From assembly GCA_002411515.1 (NCBI GenBank), contig DHTF01000131.1, forward strand, positions 1 to 6,277: a stretch of 6,277 nt of DNA. Reading direction: 5' to 3'. The stretch is from Proteiniphilum sp. UBA5267. Lineage in GTDB: Bacteria; Bacteroidota; Bacteroidia; Bacteroidales; Dysgonomonadaceae. Position numbers and translations under genes: made by a program. Below, piece by piece: positions 6,106 to 6,277 of this stretch; position 1 is the first letter of the stretch, and each line of letters starts with the position of its first letter. The notes beneath the pieces are model-generated. The model made no database searches. It saw nothing but the letters and a program-made list of their open reading frames with translations, and was not told the origin of the DNA.

Positions 6106-6277
6106 AGTTAAAATTTAAACACCAGAAGTTCCAGAAGGAGGCAGCCAAGGCGGTATGTGATGTGTTTGCCGGGCAGCCCTGTTTGTCGGAAATCAATTAC
6201 CTGATCGACCGGGGAGATTCCAAAGGACAGGGCGAGATATATGATTTTACCGGATTCAAGAACCATAAGATCGTTCC
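6102..6277 (+). CDS. res: Type III restriction endonuclease/helicase subunit (Res), N-terminal fragment
   Basis: Res is the ATP-dependent helicase-type motor and nuclease subunit that cleaves DNA when Mod finds unmodified sites. Only the first 58 codons are in the window; the frame is open at the right edge. The start MKLKFKHQKFQKEAAKAV followed by CDVFAGQP is characteristic of the beginning of type III Res proteins, where the KFQ...A stretch corresponds to the Q-motif region ahead of the helicase motifs. GTG at 6102 is chosen because the frame is closed by TGA at 6069-6071 and contains no ATG, GTG or TTG between the two. The Walker A and nuclease motifs would lie downstream, outside the window, so intactness cannot be judged. 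It follows the second Fic gene after 117 bases, which hold repeats and a possible leader mini-ORF. Confidence 0.88.
   Translation, partial: MKLKFKHQKFQKEAAKAVCDVFAGQPCLSEINYLIDRGDSKGQGEIYDFTGFKNHKIV

Noticed and set aside
1..6277. CRISPR array, tRNA/rRNA genes, transposase or integrase genes
   Set aside because: No regularly spaced repeats, no tRNA-like cloverleaf sequence and no transposase or recombinase motifs were seen on either strand.

Overview
The window looks like Bacteroidota, probably Bacteroidales. The evidence is an Omp85-type outer-membrane barrel of the TamL kind, a promoter matching the Bacteroidota consensus (TTG, 21-base spacer, TAnnTTTG), and mostly weak Shine-Dalgarno signals. 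I cannot name a genus. All real genes are on the + strand.

Layout. (1) 1-1298: the C-terminal barrel of a BamA/TamA-family outer-membrane protein, a probable core gene cut by the left edge. (2) 1299-1729: 431 bases that are visibly AT-richer than the barrel gene. They hold a short orphan coding fragment with no recognisable family (to 1476), then a non-coding region with several inverted and direct repeats and a good Bacteroidota promoter that overlaps a 21-bp palindrome. (3) 1730-6277: a co-oriented cluster reading Fic protein 1, type III DNA methyltransferase (Mod), Fic protein 2, type III restriction/helicase subunit (Res, only its start in the window). Gaps are 48, 10 and 117 bases.

How the genes may work together. 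Mod and Res are the two subunits of a type III restriction-modification system. Mod recognises and methylates adenine, and Mod-Res complexes cleave unmodified DNA. Unusually, Mod is bracketed by two different Fic-domain proteins. Both keep the full catalytic motif HPFx(D)GNGRxGR and an N-terminal inhibitory motif (SxxxEG or SxxxEN), so both are predicted to be active but self-inhibited nucleotidyltransferases (usually AMPylators). Both appear to end in a winged-helix-like region. The arrangement suggests that the Fic proteins regulate or guard the restriction system; this is inference.

Two further points stand out. The target-recognition region of mod (about 3580-4165) has AT-rich composition and AGA/AGG arginine codons unlike the rest of the gene, which indicates a swapped specificity module. 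The 117-base gap before res holds a Shine-Dalgarno-like sequence, a 7-codon mini-ORF whose stop overlaps the res start, and an upstream complement that could mask that site.
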